This document shows, in pieces, positions 11,150 to 23,975 of a stretch of DNA of 64,000 bases. A program made the position numbers and the translations under genes. The notes beneath the pieces are model-generated. The model ran no database searches. It had not been told where the DNA came from and saw only the letters and a program-made list of their open reading frames with translations. The stretch lies in contig NC_071397.1 in the NCBI RefSeq assembly GCF_022682495.2, positions 30,457,427 through 30,521,426 on the forward strand, read 5' to 3'. This stretch comes from Desmodus rotundus (lineage: Eukaryota; Chordata; Mammalia; Chiroptera; Phyllostomidae). Positions within the stretch are counted from its first letter, which is position 1, and every line of letters starts with the position of its first letter.

Positions 11150-11599
11150 GTTCCCAAGGTGCCTACTTTGTATGGGACTGGGGTATCATTGTCTTATATA
11201 CAATGTTTCATGTATCTTGTATCTTCACCAATAAATGTCTCTCTTTCATAGTAAATGGCTGGATACTTTTTGGACAGACCTCGTATAGTGGTGTAAAATT
11301 GCTGAAGATGAGTAATTTGTCTTACAAATAGTTTGCTTAGCTATAGTTTTGTTTTCTAGGAGAGAAAATCAATATTTTTATACCTCTCCAACCTGAAAAT
11401 AAAAGCTCAATTAGCTATTTCTTGATAAAATTTCTTTTACTTTTGGGAAAAAATAACTCACTAACATAAACTCATTAAATTTACTTTTGTTATTAGTTTA
11501 CTAAAGGTAATAGGGAGGAAACATAACAATATTCATTTTTTAAAAATTAGCCTTACTAAGCCTTATTATAATTTATATACAATTAAATCCCCCTTTTGT

Positions 11600-14560
11600 G
11601 ACAATTGATTTTTTCATTAAATTTCTAGAATTGTGCATCCATAATCCAAATCTAGTTCTAGAACCTTCCACCACTCCAACAGACCCTTCAGGTCAATTTG
11701 CAATCACTTCTTATTTCAAACATCAGGCAAAGGGAACCGATGATTTGCTTACTGTTTTTATAGATTTATTTTTATTGGAAACTTCAGATAAATGGAATCG
11801 TACAACCTAGCTTGAGAGTATAGATAGAGATTCACCTATAAATAGCAATAGTATTTCATTCCTTTTACTGCTGAATAATATTTCATGGTATGGATATGCA
11901 CATATTGTTGAAACATCCATCACTTGATGAACGTTTGGATATTTTTCTAGTTTTTTGACTATTATGAATAATGGTGCTATGAATGTTTATTCACAAGTCT
12001 TTTTATGGACATTTCTCTTGGGGAAGTAGATATCTAAGAATATAATTACTGAATGTATGGCAAGTTTATATTTAATGTTTTTAGAAACTGGGCCTGTTTT
12101 TCAAAGTGGCTATACCTTTTACATTCCCACCAACAATGAATAAGTGTCCTAGTTTCTCCAAATCTTTACCAACACTTGACCTTGTCAGTCTTTTTGATTA
12201 TAGCAATTCTAATTGATGTATACATAGTCGTGGCTCATTGTAGTTTCAATTTTTATTTTCCTAATGGCTAATGATATTGAACAGATATTCTCAATACTTA
12301 TTAGCCATTTCTATATTTTCTTTGGAACAATATTTATTCAAATCTTTTGCCCATTTTTAAATTGGGTGGTTTATGGTTTTGTTATTGAGCTGAAGGACTT
12401 GTTTATACAATATTGTGGGTACAAGTTCTTTATCTGATATGTGATTTGGTAATATTCTCTCCCACCTTGTAGCTTGACTTTAAAAAAGTACCTTCTTAAT
12501 GGGGCCTTTCGATGACAAATTTGTAATATTGATGAAGTCCAATTTATTGCTTTAGTTTTAAGGATTGCCCTTTTGTTATCTCTAATCAATCTTTGATCCT
12601 AGGTATCAAATATTCCTTGTGTTGCCTTTTAGACATTCAATAGTTTTAGGTTTTACATTTAGGTTAGTGACCAATTTTTAGTTAATTTTTGTATGTAATA
12701 AGAAGTGAGACCTAATTTATTTTTTGCATATGGAAATCCAATTATTCCAGCACCATTTGCTGAAAAAAAATGCTATGCTTTCTCCACTCGATTGCTTTTG
12801 CATCTTTGTTAAAAATTATTTGTCCATAAATGTTTTAATCTATTTCTTGGCAGTCTGTCATGTTCTATTGACCTATTTTTCTATCTTTACACAGCTAACA
12901 TCACACAGCTTGACTACTCTAGCTTTATCGAAAGTTTTGAAATCAGGCAATAGAAGTCCTCTTATGTGTATTGTTCTTTGTCAAATTTACTTTGGATATT
13001 CCATGTCCTTTGCATTTCCATACAAATTTCAGTATCAACTTTCAATTTCTAACAAGTTTTCTTGCATTTTTAATAGGGATTGTGTTGAATCTATAATTTA
13101 GGTATAATTGGCTTCTTAATATTGAGGCTTCTCATTAATAAGCACAGTATATTCTGCATTTACTTAGGTCTTCTGTAATTTCTCTCATCAATGTTTTGTA
13201 GATTTTAATGTACTCGTCTTTCACTATAACTATCTTTTGTCAACTTTATTCCTAACAATTTCATATTTTTAGGTTCTATTGTTAGTGGTATAATTTTAAA
13301 AATGTCAATTTCTGATAGTATGTTGCTAAAATATCTACATACAATTGGTGTTTATATATTCATTTTGAATTCTGAAATTTAAGTAAACTCATTAGTTTTT
13401 GTAACTTTTTGAGATTTTATCAGATTTTCTACATAGGTGGTCATGTCTCTGAATAAAGAAATTTTAATTCTTCCTTTCCAGTGTGGATGCTTTATATTTC
13501 TTTGTATTTCCTTATTGCACGTGCTATAACCTCCTGCAGAATGCTGAATAAATGTGGTGAGAGCAGTTGTCCTCGTCTTGTTTTTAGTCTAAGGAGGAAA
13601 GCACTCAGCCTTTCACCATGAAGTATGATGTCGGCCATAGGTTTTTCACTGATGTCTTCTACCAGACTGAGTGAGTCCCCTTCTATCCCTAGTTTGCAGA
13701 GTGTTTTTATCAGGAATGACTATGGAATTTTGTCAAATGCCTTTTCTGTTCTGGAGATGATCGTTGTAGTTTTCCTTTCTTTTTTTTTAGGTCATTCATC
13801 TGGTGAATTATATTGATTGATTTTTGGCTATACAATCAACCTTCACTCTTAGAAATAACCACTTGGTCAGGACGTACTATGCTTTTTAGATATTGTCAGA
13901 TTTAATTTGCTACAATTTTGATAGAAAAATTATATATAAATTTGTAAAGAATACTAGTCTATAGTTATCTTTTTAATAATTATTTGGTTTTGGTAGCTGA
14001 AAACGGCATGACTTGGAAAGCATTCTTTTCTCTTCAATTTTCCAGAAAATTTTTGTAGAATGGGTATTGTTTCTTCTTAATAATTGGTAATATACATTAA
14101 TAAAAGATTTCAGCATGGAGCTTTCATTTTGAGAAAGTTTTAGACTTCAGATTCAGTTCCTCTTAAGGATATTTGATTACACACAGTATTTTTTTCACTT
14201 GGTTGAGCATTGGTAGTTTGTGTCGTTCAAGGAATTTGTCATCTTTAAGCTGTAAATTTTATTGACATGAAGTTGTTTATGTGATTCTTATATTAATATT
14301 CATATATTATCCTTTAAATATCTATAGAGTTTATAGTTACCAGATCTTTATCAATCCTGATATTGGTAACTGTGTCCACTGTCTTTCTTCCTCATTAGTC
14401 TGGCTAGAGGCTTATTAATTTTACTGATTTTTATCAAAGATCTAGCTTTTGGTTTCATTGATCTTCTCTATATTGCTTTTCTGTTTTATATTTCAAAGTT
14501 TTTCAGTCTAAGCTTTATCATTGCCTTTATTCTGCCTGTGCTGGGCTTAACTTGAGCTTC
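11600..14560 (-). mobile_element. Old L1 LINE, ORF2 region, antisense
   Basis: The plus strand carries the reverse complement of L1 ORF2 across nearly 3 kb. Landmarks are 'ttactgctgaataatatttc', 'cattcccaccaacaatgaat', 'gtccaatttattgctttag', 'ccagcaccatttgctgaaa', 'tcaaatgccttttctgttc' and 'atctagcttttggtttcat'. It therefore encodes ORF2 on the minus strand but is full of stops and small deletions. It is old L1M type and abuts the 5'-like segment to its right. Confidence 0.88.
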
Positions 14561-16160
14561 TCTTTCTAGTTTCTTAAGATGGCAATATTTTTTTAGATTT
14601 GCAGGTCTGAAGAGGACTTTATTTTGTCTTCCTGTTGGATTTTGGGTATAAAATTTTAGGTCATCAGGTATTTTTTCTTGTCTTTTAAAGATCTTGCTCT
14701 GCCACCTTCTCACCTGAATTGTTTCTGATGAGAAATTGAATGTCATCCTTACATTTGTTACTTTGTAGGGAATGTGTCTATTTTCTGGCTGATTTTAAGA
14801 TTTTTTTTTTTAGATTTCCCATTCTATTATTTTATTTATTTATTTATTTATTATTGTTATTCAGTTACAGTTGTGTGCCTTTTCTCCCCATCCCCACACC
14901 CCACCCCAGCTGAACCCCCCTCCCTCCCCCACCTCCACCCTCCCCCTTGATTGTGTCCATGTGTCCTTTATAGTAGTTCCTGTAATCCCCTCTCCTCACT
15001 GTCCCCTCCCCACTCCCCCCTGACCATTGTTAGATTTTTATTTTCTCACTGGCTTTGAGCAATTTGATTATGATGTGAGTCTTGGTGTAGTTTACTTCAT
15101 GATTCTTGTGCTCGAGATTGGTTGTGCTTCTTGGATATGTGGCTTTATAGTTTTCAACAAAACTGAACACATTTTAGACATCATTCCTTCAAACACGTCC
15201 CCCCTGCTTTCCTCCCACTCAGCAAATCTGACTGAAATTGCCCACACTTACTGATACTCTGATTTTTTAAAATTATTTTTTCCTGTGTTTCAGTTTGTTT
15301 GGTTAGCATCGTTATATCTTTAAAGTCACTAATCTGTCTTCAATAATCTCTAATAAGCCTTTAATCCCATCAAGTGCATTATTCATCTCACGCAGTACTG
15401 TTTTCTTCTCTAACAGTTTAATTTGGGTGTTTTGGAAAATATCTTCCACATTTCTTTTTATTTTTCAAATATATGAAATATAGTCATAATGACTTAATTT
15501 TAAAATCTATATCAATTCTGGACCAGTTTTGATGGATTTTTTCTCATCATGGATCCTGTTTTCTTCCCATGATTGGCAACTTTTTATTGGTTCTCACATT
15601 GTAGATTTTATCACAATTTCGTCTCAGACCTTGAGTTTTAGTTTTGTTGTGTGGAACGGGAGCTAGTTATCTGTCCGAAGGCAGTATTCGCCATTCCTGA
15701 AACAAGACACAGCCGCGTCCTCTGTGCTATGCTTCGCGAATTATGAGAACGTCCAGTCTGGCTGCTATGAGAAAACACTATTTTTGGTGTGATGTGAGCC
15801 ATAATCCCTTTGGATAAATTTTGGCCAGCCTAATTTCCTCACACTCATGCACTCAAAGTATTCAACTGAATGCTTTAGGCGACCCTTTGCAAATACCTAG
15901 AATTCTCTCCTTGTGAGTCTGTCTGCTCTCTGGTACTCTCTCCTGAGACTTAACTGCCTTGACTGCCTAACTTAGAGCGTTGGCTGGCCTCCACTTAGTT
16001 GTCCCTGCCCTGCCCCTTAACTTGGGCTCTCTTTCAAGGCAGTAAATTGGGCAATCATAAAGTTCACTCAGTTATTTCCTGCCTCTCAGTGGTCACTGTA
16101 TTTGGTTGCCTGAGGTCCAGTCTTTTGGGGAGAAAAACCATTTTTTATATTTTGTCTTTT
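14561..16160 (-). mobile_element. Old L1, 5'-region-like segment, antisense
   Basis: Sequence such as 'gtttctgatgagaaattgaa', 'gagcaatttgattatgatgt', 'gcttcttggatatgtggctt' and 'ttcctcacactcatgcactc' recurs in mammalian genomes upstream of old L1 coding sequence (antisense here). It continues the L1 to the left, though the 5' half of ORF2 seems to be missing. It is interrupted by the younger insertion at 14805-15026. A related copy lies at 21490-22000. Confidence 0.55.
14805..15026 (-). mobile_element. Younger L1 3' end inserted in old L1
   Basis: A T-run at 14801-14810, a (ttta)n patch at 14830-14852, and 'gttattcagttacagttgtg', then a pyrimidine-rich, C-rich stretch typical of young bat L1 3' UTRs read backwards. 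It splits the older element: 'ttttaagattttt' on the left and 'attttctcactggctttgag' on the right were once adjacent. The short repeat 'agattttt' at both junctions may be what remains of a target duplication. Confidence 0.7.
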
Positions 16161-17177
16161 TTTAAATTCAAGGGTAAATCTATTCCCCAGTAACCTAGCT
16201 TACAAAGCATAAATTCCTCTCAATCCTATTTTATAATAAAATTGTTCTTATTATCCACACACAAGGTAAGGGCTTATTTGGGCATACAGTTTGCTTCTTA
16301 CATGTTTGCTCACTGATGACACCATTTTCTGAGTTAATCTCTTGAGGAGTCTTCTTGATCAATTTTGTAAACAGTGGTAAAACACCTTTTCTTAACCCTT
16401 ATTGATCCTTTTAAGAACATAACAATTTAATAGATAACATTCATTTTATCACACAGTTCTCAATTAGCCCTGGCAGAGCTGCCTTTCTCCGCTATGACTT
16501 GACTGCAGTGCCAACGAATGAGCCCGTTCCTTCTGCCAGCGATGCCTCTGAACAAAGGTTTCTGGGGCTGACTTGCCTAAAGAATTTTTTCCCAGCTGCA
16601 TTTAAAGTGTTGAGCTGAACAGAGAGCATAATTCATTTGATTTCTGATCTCTGTGATAGCATATGACTCCCTAAGTACAGTGGAGAGTCAAGGTCAGCTG
16701 CAGCTAATCATCACAAGATTTGAACTTCAAAAAAATGGAAATAGAAGATTTTCACAGAGAGCCCTTATATCCTTTTGCTTCCTTTCCAAAAATTCCAAGA
16801 GCATTTTTTTTCAATCTCAGGGCAGAATGAAATCATTATTCAGTCTTATCCTAAAGGGGTAAGAATCTAGCTAAATACCCATTTAGAAATAGTTCCTTTT
16901 CTTAACATGTGCATTCCTCATTGGATTTTGTGAGGATTACTAAGCTCTTGTTTTTGTTTTGTTTTTAATTTTTTCCTTTTTTGTAAAGTAGGCCAGGCTC
17001 CTTAGAGGAAACTAATTCAATAAAATACTTGTCTAAAGTGTGAGCTTTAAAAGACATCCGTTCAAGAAGGCTGGACAAGGGGAAAAGGGAGGAAATGACT
17101 TATACATCAAGGCTCCTACGGAGAAACATTCCTTTCATTTTGTGAATGAAGACTTACTGGAAAATCCATTAGGCCTG
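16161..17177. other. Unannotated spacer
   Basis: About 1 kb without a recognised element. The stretch 16440-16620 is somewhat less AT-rich and could be unique conserved sequence, but I cannot show that from one genome. Confidence 0.4.
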
Positions 17178-17406
17178 CAGGGAAGGCTTTCGCCTATGAG
17201 CCAGGTTGCCTGGATTCAAATCCTGATTCTTCTGCTTATTGGCTGAGCAATCTTGATGAACTTTTACAATGTCTCTGTTTCTCTATTTCCCTAACTGTAA
17301 GTGAGCTTATGATAGATCCTCTTTCATAGGTTTGATATGATGATAATTCAAATTAATATTTATAAAGCACTTAGAATAATTCCTGGTATACATAAAGTAC
17401 TATATA
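17178..17406 (+). mobile_element. MIR SINE
   Basis: MIR in sense direction: 'gagccaggttgcctggattc', 'attggctgagcaatcttgat', 'gatgatgataattcaaatta' region and 'aaagcacttagaataattcc'. Confidence 0.75.
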
Positions 17407-19650
17407 AATATCATATAAAATATACATTTAAAAATATATTTACTGGAAAATACAACCATTTGCTGACCCAAGAATCACCCCATGTTTGGATCTGTCATTT
17501 TATGCAATTGTTAGGAAGGCTATGCTCTAGTGAGAAATTTAATTCAAATGTCTGTAAAAGTACTTGCGTAGGAAAGTCTCTTGTATCTTATTATAATAAA
17601 TTAACACAGCATTTTTTCATGAAAAATGAATGGAGGACTTCCTGTATATTAAGCACAGTGCAAGGTGCTAGGACTTTAAAGATGAGTAAGATCTGAGTTA
17701 TACTTAAAGGTCATCATAGTTAGCACACTAGTAAATGGGTCATTTGAAAACAATGTGGGGGGGGCGTTACTGGCAGAGGGAGAGAAACAACACTGGTTTC
17801 TGCACACAAAGTGGGTCGGGTGCTCAGTCTTGCAGGAGCCTAGTAAGAAAGCAGGAGCTCTGCGATTTGGGGAACATTACCTTCCTTTGCTGATAGTTAT
17901 TACAAGCGATCTTCTTAGATAGGGCAACATTATATTTAAAGAGTTGGTAAGCAAGAAAGGGACAGGCCCTAGGGTGGAGGCTCCTTCCTGCAGGTTGGCT
18001 ATATCCTGATGGATTGTTCTAGGTTCTGGGACTGCACTGAAGCTCTGAAGTTCAGGACAGTGTTAGTGCTTTTCTCACAGGTGAGCTGAGTCTCAGCTTT
18101 GGCACACAATAACCCGATTTATAAGAAGCTGATTTTCTACCAGATATCATATTGTGGATACACACAGAACTCTAAGTCTTACCCAATAGCCAACCAATGG
18201 CATGCTCACAGTATCTCCAGTCCCCACCCTGTTGGTCAGATCCATTTAGGAAATCAAACGAGGTCAGAATGCTGACTGGTCAGCATGACATGTGATCAAA
18301 GGTCATAGACATTCTTGAGGGCATTTCCAACAACCTGGATTAGTGGATTCCCCACTCTCAAGTTCAGTCTTTAAATCTCCACATCAATGACATACATCAT
18401 TCTTTGAGGGTGAGAAGAAGCATCTTCTACTGGAGACAACTGAAAAAAATCTGATAGTTTTAGTTTTGGAATCTATGCACGATCATGAGCTTATTTTAAC
18501 ACATCTTCATCTCAGACTATTGCATTACAATATGATCAACTTAGCAACATCTTTCTCTAACACCAGATCCATAATTATGTATGTAATAAAGAACCACTAT
18601 GGTCTTATGGATTGAATATGAAAGAGTCCCATAATTTCTTGTCAAAAGTATTATAAAACCTTTCCCACTGTGATTAGTATTGCCATATTGATATTCATCA
18701 TCTGTTGATTTTCATTAGGTTTCAAAAAGTCATCTTTTCTTCACCTTATCCCTCAATTTAGAGACTTTTTTTCTTTCATTTCTATATATTTTTTTTTGTA
18801 GCTGACTGCTTACCAGCTACAACTTTTAAATGTATGTCCAGGGCTAGACAATGAAAGAATTGCTTAAACACGCACATCTGGTGAACGGAGGATTAAAACT
18901 GAAGAATAAAAACCAAAATACTATAAGGAAGTTATTACACTTCAGTTGCAAACTGTAGGGCAGAAGAGAAAGCCTGAATGTACTGTATTTTCATGCCTTG
19001 ATTATTCTTCAGTTTGTCACCCAGGCCAAACTAGTATCTCAAACTCTTCAACACCATCAAGTAATCTGTTGCCATACAGGCCTAATGAATAATTTTTATC
19101 TTTTACATTTTGTCATACTGTGTAATCAGTTAGTTGATAATGACTTGCTGAGACCAGGAGTACAACACCAACACTATGGGACAAAGGATTATCTGTAAAA
19201 AACACAGTTGAAGAGACAAAATACAATGCATGACAAATACCAAATATATTTTTATTTGAAAAATTAACGTATAAAAGTTGTTTTTCTAGACAATACAATC
19301 ATTCATGAATTTCAAAAGCACTTATAACAAGGACTTGGAGCAGTTACGATGAATGATTCAGGTAGGACTTGTCATGAAACTTAAAATAGATTACTCAAGT
19401 GATGACACAGAGGACACTTTAGAACAGGAAAAGTACGGGAAGAAGCAGAGATGGGAAGGAGGGTTTGGGTCTGCGTGTGATTGTGTGTGTACATGTGTGC
19501 GCATGCGTGCATGCTGTTGAAGGGCAGGCTATATAATAAATAGTCCTATTGTCAGGGGGAGTGTTGCTGTTATGAAATACAGGTAATATATTTAAGTAGG
19601 TAAATAGAGCCATCATTTAAAAAGTGCTTTTGTGTTCATTGTACTACATA
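17407..19650. other. Unannotated 2.2-kb stretch
   Basis: No exon or RNA gene recognised. The part at about 17740-18420 has the mixed composition of an old LTR but I cannot name a family. An 8-bp G-run lies at 17757-17764 and a TG/GC-rich alternating patch at about 19475-19512. Short open frames here are not credible genes. Confidence 0.35.
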
Positions 19651-19651
19651 A

Positions 19652-19800
19652 ATGACTAATTCCGTTCTTAACCAAAAACTTGTGAAGTAGGTACCTCTAT
19701 TTTTATCTCCAAATTACAGATGAGGGAGCCGAGGCTTAGCGCTTAAGGTCACACTTCTCATGACCAGTGGTGCCAGGATGGGTACCTAGAAAGCTTGACT
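19652..19800 (-). mobile_element. MIR SINE, antisense
   Basis: Reverse-strand MIR: 'cttgtgaagtaggtacctct', 'ttacagatgagggagccgag', 'ttaaggtcacacttctcatg'. Clear family signature. Confidence 0.75.
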
Positions 19801-19909
19801 ACTGAGGCTAGCCTGCTTCTACAAGGGAACCTGGCCACATATTTCAGAGTCTCGACTTTAAGAAACATGAATTCTGACTTGTTCCCCTAAGGTGACAAAG
19901 GCCTTTTTA

Positions 19910-20456
19910 TTGGGTTGGCCCAAAAGTTTTAGTTTTTTCCATACAATGGCTCTAGTAGTGCTTAGTTGTCTTTAACTTCATTTGAAACAGTTTTGTTAGA
20001 TTGTATCATGACAGCTGAAATATCAGCATGCATTTAAGAAAACTAAAATTGGTGAGTTTCTGAGCAGCCATTTTAATATTGAAGGTGGAAAAAGAGACAC
20101 AACATTTTTGGCATATTATGCTTTATTATTTCAAGAAAGGTAAAAACACAAATGAAATGCAAAAAAAAGATTGTGTAATGTGTGGAGAAGGCGCTGTGGC
20201 TGATCGAATGTGTCAGAAATGGTTTTCAAAGTTTTGTGCTGGAGATTTCTCACTGGACAACACTCCGCGGTTGGGTAGACCAGTTGAAGTAGATAGCTGT
20301 CAAATCGAGACATTAATTGAGAGCAATCAATGTTATACCACATGGGAGATAGCTGGCATACTCAAAATATCCAAGTCAATAAAGTTATTGGTGAAAATGA
20401 AAAATGTGTCTTCTATTTTACGGAAAAAATGGAAATGGACCTTTGGACCAACCCAC
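19910..20456 (+). mobile_element. Short internally deleted mariner
   Basis: The terminal inverted repeats match. The left end is 'ttgggttggcccaaaagttt' and the right end read backwards is 'gtgggttggtccaaaggtcc', followed at both ends by a T-rich 'ttttttcc' motif. TA target duplications sit at 19908-19909 and 20457-20458. The length is 547 bp instead of about 1.3 kb: an internal deletion joins the 5' third of the transposase gene to its 3' terminus. It is non-autonomous, MITE-like, and a different subfamily from the mariner at 9954. Confidence 0.9.
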
Positions 20457-20459
20457 TAG
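20079..20459 (+). pseudogene. Open frame for mariner N-terminal DNA-binding region
   Basis: 126 codons, uninterrupted. Residues about 10-35 resemble the first helix-turn-helix of mariner transposases ('HIMLYYFKKGKN'). Residues 45-60 hold 'CQKWFSKFCAGDFS', then a GRP linker 'RLGRPVEVD', and 75-100 the second HTH with 'TTWEIAGILKISKS'. The frame then jumps into sequence from the 3' end of the gene. The catalytic DDE domain is absent. Such a product could at most bind mariner ends. No promoter is visible and it may simply have escaped stops. The true transposase start may lie upstream of this Met. Confidence 0.6.
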
Positions 20460-21489
20460 TTCTCTGAGTGACACGATGGGTGTGGTATCTAAGGAGGAGC
20501 AGCATATCAGAACACAGAGTGGTTTGCAAGGACCTCATGGAATCGCTGGGGAGCAGGGGCTGAAAGTGGAGACAAGGCCACAATAAAGAATGTCACCATT
20601 TCCTGATCTCTCTGTGTTTTTGGCTCCCCTACTGACACATGTTTTAGATGTGGTAGAACACTGAACAGCATAGATTGTGCTCACCCCAGCACTACCCATT
20701 TCCTTCTTATTTAGCTGAAGGAACTAGACTAGACCCCATTTGTGGGACACTTAAAGAGGTTTGGGTAATTTGAGCAGCTGGGAGGAGGTTATTTTGAGAG
20801 CCAGGAAAACAAATGAATAATACCCGTGATATCTGGAGTGGGTCTCATTTGTTGCTTAAACATGCATCATACTGACCTGAAGGCTCATTTCACCTGGCTG
20901 TAATTCAGGCTTAGCCATCACTTTGATGAACACACCCCACGGCCAGGAACGTGTTTCCCGTCTCTAAGTACGGCAGGGTGGTCTGACACCTGACTTTCCG
21001 ATTGCTTCTTCCACTTACACCTTGGCTCTTAATGCAATCCCACTACACAGATGGTCATTTTGAATGATTCATGCTTTTAATTTTTCTCAAAGATTCCAAT
21101 GTGCTTTGACATTGGTAGTTCCATAAATCAAAGAAATACATAGAAAAATTAGTTCAAGCAGCAATAAAATATTTCTTTGGACTTTGCAGAGTGATTTAGT
21201 AACTTCCTAGCCAATCCAATACAGAAAAGAATATTCTTGTTAGAAAAAGGAAAAAGAATGACATATATATTCCTGTTATTTAGATACTACAGTCTCTGAA
21301 ATTTTCTGTAACAGGGACAACAACAAAATAAGCATGCTTTTGGTGTATCTATAGCTAAACCCTAAAACTCAATGAGCAGTATTATTGCCAAGAGTAATTA
21401 AGTTATTCAGACTTGGACCATATGGAATACAGTTATAATTGCTTTAATGTTTTTCCCCTAAAAATTCTATCATTGATGTCATTTTGGAG
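20460..21489. other. Unannotated spacer
   Basis: About 1 kb with no recognised repeat or exon. Confidence 0.4.
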
Positions 21490-22000
21490 GCTATTTCTAT
21501 TAACTGATATTTTTTCTTCATTATGGGTCATGTTTTCCCAGTTCTTTGCATATCTTTAAATGTTTTATTAAGTGTCAGACTTGAATTTTATGTTGCTGAG
21601 TGCCAATATTATTGTTCACTTTTAAATATTCTTGAGCTTTCCTCTGGGTTGCAGTTATCTGGAAAGAGTTTGACCCTCCGAAGTGTTCCTTTTAAGCTTA
21701 GTGAAGGGAGATCAGAGTAGCCTTTAAATGTAAGGCTAAAGATCCCCACTGCCTAGGTAATAGTTTTCCTAATGTCTTTCGTATCATGAATTTTATTCTC
21801 CTCTGGCTGGTGGGAATATGAACTATTTTTAAGTCTGTGGGAGCTCAGGAGATTGTTCAGCCTGCCCTTTCCCGGCGCGTTGGGTGGTTTCCTCACACGT
21901 AGGTGCCCATCAGCACCCAGGTGAAAACCCTAGGGAATTCCCGCTAATCTCTCCCTCTCTCTCTCCCCGTCTCTCTGTGTGCACCGTGGCCTGGGGACAC
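21490..22000 (-). mobile_element. Old L1 5'-region-like segment, antisense
   Basis: Same class of sequence as 14561-16160: 'ttcattatgggtcatgtttt', 'tattcttgagctttcctctg', 'cctctggctggtgggaatat', 'ggtttcctcacacgtaggtg'. It stands alone here without ORF2 sequence next to it. Confidence 0.5.
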
Positions 22001-23160
22001 TGCAGGCAGTAAGCTGGGAAATTCTGGGCTCACTTTGTTTGTTTCCCATCACTCCGAGATCAATTTCTCATGCTGTCTATTGTTCAATGTCTAAAACCTG
22101 TTGTTTCACCTATGTAGACTGGTGTTTCAGTTGTCCAAAGATGGGGTGTGAATTTGTTTCTGGTTACCTGGCCTGGTATATTTTAAATATGCCAAAAATA
22201 AAAAATAAAAATTTGAAAACTTTTGGTGTTTACAATAAATTATGAGAGACTTCCCTGTGCTCAAAACGGTGTCTGGAATCACGTAGGCGTTCTGTAAGCC
22301 CTATAGCAGCATGCGGATCTCTTCCAAACCCTCATGCTGTCTGTTCACAGCAAGCATCAATGTTCCGAAATTCTGTTGTCCTACACATCGAATTTCAGAG
22401 GAGAAATGGCCCAAAGAAATAATTTTAAGACCAGCAGTGTGGAAGGCTATTACCTACATTTGGAAACAGTATGTAAGTTTATACATGTACGAACATGTAC
22501 ATATTTTGTTTTGAATGGTGTTGTAACTGATAACTGACAATAAAATGTGTGAGTGTAATAGATATTATGATTAATTGTTTTCTTGGCCAAATTAACATTA
22601 CTTTGATATATCTTATTTCAAACCTTGTGTTGAAGCTCTTTCTAGTGTTTTATTTGTTTACCTAAGAGAAAATTGATTGTAATTTATTATTTCTCATACA
22701 TCTCTGATTCTAGAAATATTTCTTGAGCATTAATAATCAGTTTATACTACTGCACATGTGGCCAGTGTAGTTTAACTCAGGCTTAATTGTCAATATATCG
22801 ATGAGATAAAAGATATTCAGCACGTGGGAGACTGGACACAGACGTATTCCTGGATAAAGGCTGGCATGTGGTCAAGAGACTATTCCAGGACAGTCAGTAG
22901 GGAAGGTGTTGGCTAGTAAGAATCTGACAATCAAGAATCTGACAAAATGCAATAGGTGACTTTCAGGTGGAGAGGTGATTTGGCAGGAAATAGAGGAATA
23001 CTCCAGATTTAAGAAGAATGTGGTCTTTGGGAGATCTGGGTGTAAGTAACATGGGTGGTCACGTAGAAATTAGAGCCTCAGTCTCTGAACAAGATGGAAT
23101 AGGGAGGGAGGCAAAGCCCTATTCTTCAAGGAACTGGGAGAATAAGAAGAGGGAACCCAG
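22001..23160. other. Unannotated spacer
   Basis: Mostly AT-rich. A short direct repeat 'aagaatctgacaa' occurs twice at about 22918-22943. No gene seen. Confidence 0.35.
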
Positions 23161-23164
23161 ATAA

Positions 23165-23911
23165 AAAATAAGGGGTTAATATCCAAAATATATAAGGAAC
23201 ACACACACTTCAATAGAAAAATCCCAAACAATCCAATTAAAAAATGGTCAGGGATCTAAGCAGACATTTTTTTCAAAGAAGACACACAGCTGGCCAACGG
23301 ATACATGAAAAGGTGCTCGGCATTATTAATTATCAGGGAAATGCAAATCAAAGCCACAGTAGATATCAACTCACACCTGTCAGAATGACCATTATTAAAA
23401 GACAAGGAACAACAAGTATTGGCAAGATGTGGAGAAAAGGGAACCCCTGTGCACTTTTGGTGGAAGTGAAAATTGGTGCAGTCTCTAGGGAAAAGCACGT
23501 GAAGTTTTGTCAAAAATTAAAAGTACAGCTAGTAAATGATCCTGCAACTCCACTTTTGTGTATTTTTCCAAAGAAAACAAAAACATTAAGTTGAAAAGAT
23601 GTATTTCCCCCATGTCTATTGCAGTGTTATTTATAATAGACAATACGGGGAAACAAATGTCCATTGGAAGATGAATGGATAAAGAAAACGTGACATTTAA
23701 ATACAATGGAATATTGTTTATCCATAAAAAAGAAGGAAATCGTGTCATTTGCAACAACATGGATGGACCCGGAGGGCATTATGCTAAGTGAAGTAAGTCA
23801 GGCAGAGAAAGACAAATACTGATCAGACTTACATGTCGAATCTACAAAAACAAAAGTCTAAAGAACACTGAACTCATTGATGCAGAGAACAGATTGGTAG
23901 TTGCCAGAGAT

Positions 23912-23975
<64 letters not shown>

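Larger units (their letters stand above)
9954..11283 (+). mobile_element. Full-length dead mariner DNA transposon
   Basis: About 1,330 bp, the normal mariner length. The left end (about 9952-9982, 'tgaagtctatctgg...agtccagcc') matches the reverse complement of the right end (about 11256-11283, 'ggctggatactttttggaca' then 'gacctcg') as diverged terminal inverted repeats. TA dinucleotides sit at both ends (9952-9953 and 11284-11285), the mariner target duplication. The inside is a decayed transposase gene. The class moves by cut-and-paste at TA sites. Confidence 0.9.

Noticed and set aside
12724..13101. 125-codon plus-strand frame
   Set aside because: It lies on the non-coding strand of an antisense L1 ORF2.
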